Below, piece by piece: positions 57,487 through 64,000 of a stretch of 64,000 nt of DNA. Source of the stretch: Rhizobium sp. 2MFCol3.1 (GTDB lineage: Bacteria > Pseudomonadota > Alphaproteobacteria > Rhizobiales > Rhizobiaceae); the NCBI RefSeq assembly GCF_000377565.1, contig NZ_KB898361.1, positions 159,186 to 223,185 on the forward strand, written 5' to 3'. The notes beneath the pieces are model-generated. The model had not been told where the DNA came from, searched no databases, and saw only the letters and a list, made by a program, of their open reading frames with translations. A program made the position numbers and the translations under genes. The first letter of the stretch is position 1; each line of letters starts with the position of its first letter.

Positions 57487-58263
57487 TCAGCGGCCGCCGG
57501 CGGCCTCGATGATCATCTGCGTGATCTCGTCGGGATGCGAGATCATGGACAGGTGGCTGGATTTGAGCTCGATGGTCTTGGCGCCCATGCGCTTGGCCAT
57601 GAAGCGCTCCAGATCCGGATTGATCGTCCGATCCTCCGTCGACACCGCATACCAGCTCGGCTTCGAACGCCACGCCGCCTGCGTGGTCTTGCCGGTCAGC
57701 AACGCCTTGTGGAACGGCTCCTGCACGGCATAGAGCACCTTGGCCTTCGCCTCCGGCAGATCGCCGGCGAAATCGCGCAGGAATGCCTCCTCACTCAGAC
57801 GTCCTTCATCGCCATCGAACACAATCCCGGCCGAGGCAGGCGGAGTGGGATAGGTCTTTGCCAGCGCCGTATAGTCCTCGTCCGCATCGGGGGCGCGGGC
57901 GGCGACATAGACGAGCGCCGACACCTTGGGATGCACGCCGGCCTCCGTGACCAGCATGCCGGAGAAGGAGTGGCCGACGAGGACAGTCGGGCCATCCTGG
58001 CGATCCAGCACCTTCTGGACCGACGCGACGGCCTCCGGCAACGTGGTCAGCGGGTTCTGCACGGCAGTGGCGTTGAAACCGGCGGCCTGCAGGCGCGCGA
58101 TCACCTCCGTCCAGCAGGAACCGTCGGCGAACAGCCCGTGGGCCAGAACGATGTTGCGCGCCTTGGCGGGCTGCATCATCGCGGCCATGCCGCGTGTGGA
58201 AATCAGGGAAGCGGCAGCGCCGGCGAGAAGCGCTGTCGAGAAAGTCCGTCTGTTGATCATCAT
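57487..58263 (-). CDS. Secreted alpha/beta hydrolase
   Basis: 258 residues. N-terminal signal with a twin Arg (NRRTFSTALLAGAAASLIS), probably exported, perhaps by Tat. The hydrolase core has VLAHGLFADGSCWTEVIARL near residue 42, nucleophile elbow VGHSFSGMLV with Ser near 105 and a final His in SSHLSMISHPDEI near 240. It resembles the esterase/pectinesterase-annotated group with unknown substrate. The ATG at 58263 or 58260 is likely; the open frame extends further. Confidence 0.82.
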   Translation of the reverse strand: MMINRRTFSTALLAGAAASLISTRGMAAMMQPAKARNIVLAHGLFADGSCWTEVIARLQAAGFNATAVQNPLTTLPEAVASVQKVLDRQDGPTVLVGHSFSGMLVTEAGVHPKVSALVYVAARAPDADEDYTALAKTYPTPPASAGIVFDGDEGRLSEEAFLRDFAGDLPEAKAKVLYAVQEPFHKALLTGKTTQAAWRSKPSWYAVSTEDRTINPDLERFMAKRMGAKTIELKSSHLSMISHPDEITQMIIEAAGGR

Positions 58264-58565
58264 GGTCTTTACCTTCGGCTTTGATCCATCCGACCCTGCG
58301 GCAGGCTGTGATCCCGCGCATGACCGGCACCGGTCGATCTGCATCGGCCTGCTGGTTCTCTTCCGGGCACCGTCACAACACCACTGATGGTGTCGCCGTG
58401 CCTTGGCCAAGACCTGCAGCCAAGACACGATCGCCGGCTGGCGCAGGTGAGGATGCCCCTCGTTCAGGCATGTCGTTTATGCCTGATTGTCCTGACGCGA
58501 CCCGTATACGCCGGTGTCGGCGGTTTTGTTACAGGTCGGGTGCGCGGCAGGACGACTTTAAGCGC

Positions 58566-60032
58566 TCAGATTTCCTTCAGGCTCGGCGCATTGTCGAGCC
58601 GGCCGATCAGGGTCGCGCTCGCCTCGTTGAGGCCGTTTACCTCGACGGAAACGCCGTGCGCCTTGAAGCGCTGCACCACGCGGTCCAGCGCTGCCACGGC
58701 GGTGATGTCCCAGAAATGCGCGTGGGTGAGATCGATCGTCACCGCCATGCCCTCGGCATCGGCGATATCGAAGGCGTCGATGAAGACGTCGGCGGAGGCG
58801 AAGAAGACCTGGCCGGTTACATGGTAGTCGATGCGCTCGCCGGCCTCGTCCGTGTCCTTGCGGATCGACAGCAGCTTGGCGACCTTGAAGGTGAAGAAGA
58901 CGCCGCTGAGCAGCACGCCGACGGTGACGCCAAGCGCCAGGTTGGCAGTGAAGACGGTGACGATAACGGTCGCCAGCATGACGATGCTCGAGGTCTTCGG
59001 ATGCACCACCATGGTCTTGACCGAGGACCAGTCGAAGGTGTCGATCGACACCATGACCATGATCGCGACCAATGCCGCAACGGGCACCTGCGAGACCCAT
59101 GGCTTCAAGAGCACCATGAGGATCAACAGCAGCGCGCCGGCGAACAGCGTCGAGAGACGGCCGCGACCGCCGTACTTCACGTTGCTGACCGTCTGGCCGA
59201 TCATGCCGCAGCCCGCGATGCCGCCGAACAGGCTGGCGGCGGCGTTGGCGATGCCGAGGCCGGCGCATTCGCGGTTCTTGTCGCTCGTCGTGTCGGTGAG
59301 ATCGTCGACGACGCTTGCCGTCATCATCGATTCCAGCAGGCCGACCATGGCAATCGCCAGCGCCGGACCGGCGATGATCTCAAGCGTCTCCAGGTTTAGC
59401 GGCACCTGCGGCCAGGCGAAGATCGGCAGCGAATCCGGCAGCTTGCCGAGATCGGCGACGGTCAATACCGGCAGATGCAGGCCGACGGAGGCAAGGGTGA
59501 GCAGCAGGATGCAGATCAGCGGTGACGGGATGGCGGTGGTGATGCGCGGCGCGATGTAGATCACCGCGAGACCGGCGGCCAGCATGGCATAGGCAATCCA
59601 GTCACCGCCGATGATATGCGGCAGCTGGGCGCCGAAGATCAGGATCGCCAGCGCGTTGACGAAGCCGGTGCGCACCGATTTCGACACGAAGCGCATCAGC
59701 ACGCCGAGGCGCAGCAGGCCGAACACCACCTGGATGACGCCCGCAAGCAGGCCGGCGGCGAAGAGGTAGGGCAGCCCGTGGGCATGCACCAGCGGTGCCG
59801 CGACCAGCGCCACGGAGCCGGCGGCGGCCGAGATCATCGCCGGGCGGCCGCCGGTGAAGGCGATGACGATGCCGATGACGAAGGAGGCGAAGAGGCCGAC
59901 CTGCGGATCGACGCCTGCGACGAAGGAGAAGGCGATGACCTCGGGGATCAGCGCGAAGGTGGCGACGGCGCCGGCAAGCATTTCGCGGGTCGGATTGGAG
60001 AACCAATCCCGGCGGAAGGAGGATACGTGCAT
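58566..60032 (-). CDS. SulP family inorganic anion transporter
   Basis: 488 residues with about 11 hydrophobic segments (LAGAVATFALIPEVIAFSFV at the start; GLLESMMTASVVDDLTDTTS near 260) and a C-terminal STAS domain from about 400 with HAHFWDITAVAALDRVV, carrying the Asp/Thr phosphorylation-type loop. SulP members move sulfate, bicarbonate or other anions with Na+ or H+. No carbonic anhydrase gene follows. The ATG at 60032 was preferred over a TTG at 60062. It is divergent from uvrB. Confidence 0.9.
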   Translation of the reverse strand: MHVSSFRRDWFSNPTREMLAGAVATFALIPEVIAFSFVAGVDPQVGLFASFVIGIVIAFTGGRPAMISAAAGSVALVAAPLVHAHGLPYLFAAGLLAGVIQVVFGLLRLGVLMRFVSKSVRTGFVNALAILIFGAQLPHIIGGDWIAYAMLAAGLAVIYIAPRITTAIPSPLICILLLTLASVGLHLPVLTVADLGKLPDSLPIFAWPQVPLNLETLEIIAGPALAIAMVGLLESMMTASVVDDLTDTTSDKNRECAGLGIANAAASLFGGIAGCGMIGQTVSNVKYGGRGRLSTLFAGALLLILMVLLKPWVSQVPVAALVAIMVMVSIDTFDWSSVKTMVVHPKTSSIVMLATVIVTVFTANLALGVTVGVLLSGVFFTFKVAKLLSIRKDTDEAGERIDYHVTGQVFFASADVFIDAFDIADAEGMAVTIDLTHAHFWDITAVAALDRVVQRFKAHGVSVEVNGLNEASATLIGRLDNAPSLKEI

Positions 60033-60317
60033 GTTGGTGATATCTCGCAAAGCGTGGCCCAACGCGCCCCAGACGGGCGGTCGAAATATGGCGTGCAGGT
60101 TTTGCGTTGTCTGGCGGATCGGCGGCCAGAAGAGCCACCCGGAGTTTCACCGGGTCCGTGGTGAGTGGAACCGTTATAAACCGCATTTTTGCCGCGATGC
60201 AATATCACCAAGCCATTTGATGACCACAGACATCCAGCGTCGGACGCTGCAAAATCCGTTTCCCTTTTGTACTCTTTGCCTCTTCCATTTCGCGCTGACT
60301 CTCTCCATATTCCGGCC

Positions 60318-63227
<2,910 letters not shown>

Positions 63228-63433
63228 GTCGGCGGCTGGAATCCAATACACGCAACAGCATAGATCGGGCTGCAGCTTGGTAGGTTGCAATTAGGCTACC
63301 CGGAACGGGCTAGGAGCAACCCGAGAGCGAAATAAATAGTTCGCTCTAAGAATAGCAATATTGCTCTGATTTTTCGTGGAATAAGCTGCAACCGACCTTG
63401 AAATATCGGGTTTCTCACACTTAAATAGTTATA
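63228..63433. other. AT-richer intergenic stretch after uvrB
   Basis: No supported gene. It holds a perfect 8-base hairpin, AGAGCGAA/TTCGCTCT (63324-63331 and 63340-63347). Its composition is clearly less GC-rich than the rest of the window, which suggests imported or decayed sequence. Confidence 0.55.
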
Positions 63434-63561
63434 TCCATGGTTGCCATGGCGTCGGACGTGAAGCTGGACCTGTCCATGCGGATCGCGCGCCACGGAGACC
63501 ACGCCGAGGTTGCACTTGCGGCCGAGGTGGCTGTCGTCGCGGCTCTGCCGTGCGCAGTGGA
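63434..63561. repeat. 128-base direct repeat, copy 1
   Basis: Matches 63789-63916 with two mismatches (63524 and 63530). Its plus frame reads MVAMASDVKLDLSMRIARHG and continues openly to 63700, but lacks the upstream signal-peptide coding seen in copy 2. Confidence 0.9.
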
Positions 63562-63719
63562 AGAGGTTAAGCTGACCGTTGGTCTCGAAGCTGTGAATAC
63601 GCCATCTTCTGATGGTCCCCAAGCAGCAGATAGCCAATTTAAGCGGTGGCCCGGCCTCGAGCGGCAAGCGCTTGACATTGCCAAAAACCTGCTAGGGTGA
63701 AAGGTGAAGAAATGTGTGA

Positions 63720-63968
63720 ACTTGCCCTCAAAAACTGACCCCGCTGGGTCGAATTACCGGCTTGTGCGTCCTCGCATTCGCCGCAGCGTCCATGGTTGCC
63801 ATGGCGTCGGACGTGAAGCTGGACCTGTCCATGCGGATCGCGCGCCACGGAGACCACGCCGAGGTTGCACTTGCGGCCTAGGTGCCTGTCGTCGCGGCTC
63901 TGCCGTGCGCAGTGGATGGGTGCCAGTCAACGGTCGGGACAGTATGTAAGGGGACCCGAGCGGAGAAC
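63720..63968 (+). pseudogene. Relic of a gene for a secreted protein
   Basis: In the frame of copy 2, codons 63720 onward give a signal-peptide-like GLCVLAFAAASMVAMA followed by SDVKLDLSMRIARHGDHAEV, then a TAG stop at 63879-63881 that copy 1 does not have. The remainder reads on to a TGA near 63970. No confident family; the frame has no ATG before the hydrophobic part. It looks like the 5' end of a decayed gene. Confidence 0.45.
63789..63916. repeat. 128-base direct repeat, copy 2
   Basis: Same sequence as 63434-63561 shifted by 355 bases, with the G-to-T change at 63879 that creates an in-frame stop. Confidence 0.9.
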
Positions 63969-63970
63969 GA

Positions 63971-64000
63971 ATGAACACGCTAATTCGGGAAGTACGGTCC
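63971..64000 (+). CDS. Possible start of a gene cut by the window edge
   Basis: ATG at 63971 with GGAG 6 bases upstream; ten codons (MNTLIREVRS) are visible. Too short for a function. Confidence 0.3.
   Translation, partial: MNTLIREVRS

Noticed and set aside
60258..60272. GTTT-N7-GTAC upstream of uvrB as an SOS box
   Set aside because: Two of the eight operator bases differ from GTTC-N7-GTTC; too weak to call without LexA binding data.
63228..64000. Insertion-sequence transposase at the right end
   Set aside because: Neither strand gives a recognisable transposase motif or clear terminal inverted repeats.

Overview
The window is a high-GC, densely packed chromosomal segment of an alphaproteobacterium of the order Rhizobiales, most likely family Rhizobiaceae and genus Rhizobium. 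Reasons: a GAAC-N7-GAAC SOS box before lexA, LpxI rather than LpxH in the lipid A genes, metC divergent from the aapJQMP amino-acid transporter, EipB (DUF1849), DUF3126 and DUF3597 proteins, ClpS-ClpA, a phasin plus class I PHA synthase, and rhizobial palindromic repeats.

Layout. 1-2531 (minus): enolase (cut by the window edge), kdsA and a VOC-fold protein. 2668-5798: SOS-controlled lexA facing comEC. 6192-7481: citrate synthase gltA. 7515-20657 (minus): a string of 13 housekeeping genes, rpsB-tsf-pyrH-frr-uppS-cdsA-rseP-bamA-lpxD-fabZ-lpxA-lpxI-lpxB, linking translation, phospholipid and undecaprenyl precursors, outer-membrane assembly and lipid A. 20873-25953: two secreted envelope proteins (pentapeptide repeat, EipB), then RidA, GDPD, FemAB/GNAT-like, HIT and Dabb genes. 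26030-31562 (minus): clpA, clpS, phasin, DUF3597, DUF3126, cysE. 31776-34170: alpha/beta hydrolase, CHCC zinc finger protein and FAD monooxygenase. 34183-40031: metC and the aapJQMP uptake system. 40032-42404: a repeat-bearing intergenic region, a small secreted protein, a methyltransferase and tRNA-Glu.

42549-47566 is the most accessory-looking part: a four-gene minus-strand operon (diaminopropionate ammonia-lyase, a carbamoylase/allantoate-type Zn hydrolase, an M20 amidohydrolase, a class II aldolase-fold protein) with a divergent Lrp/AsnC regulator and a perfect 23-bp palindrome between them. This reads as a self-contained catabolic unit for a modified amino acid; the substrate is not evident from sequence.

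47577-63227 returns to core functions: recJ, hom, an AlaC/DapL-like aminotransferase, a lipoprotein, phaC, a methyltransferase, a membrane-anchored DUF2778 (L,D-transpeptidase-like) protein, an alpha/beta hydrolase, a SulP transporter and a long uvrB that carries an in-frame rhizobial palindromic repeat. The last 770 bases are AT-richer, hold no clear intact gene, and contain a 128-bp direct repeat that looks like a decayed gene for a secreted protein.

All family names come from reading protein motifs by eye; no database search was run.
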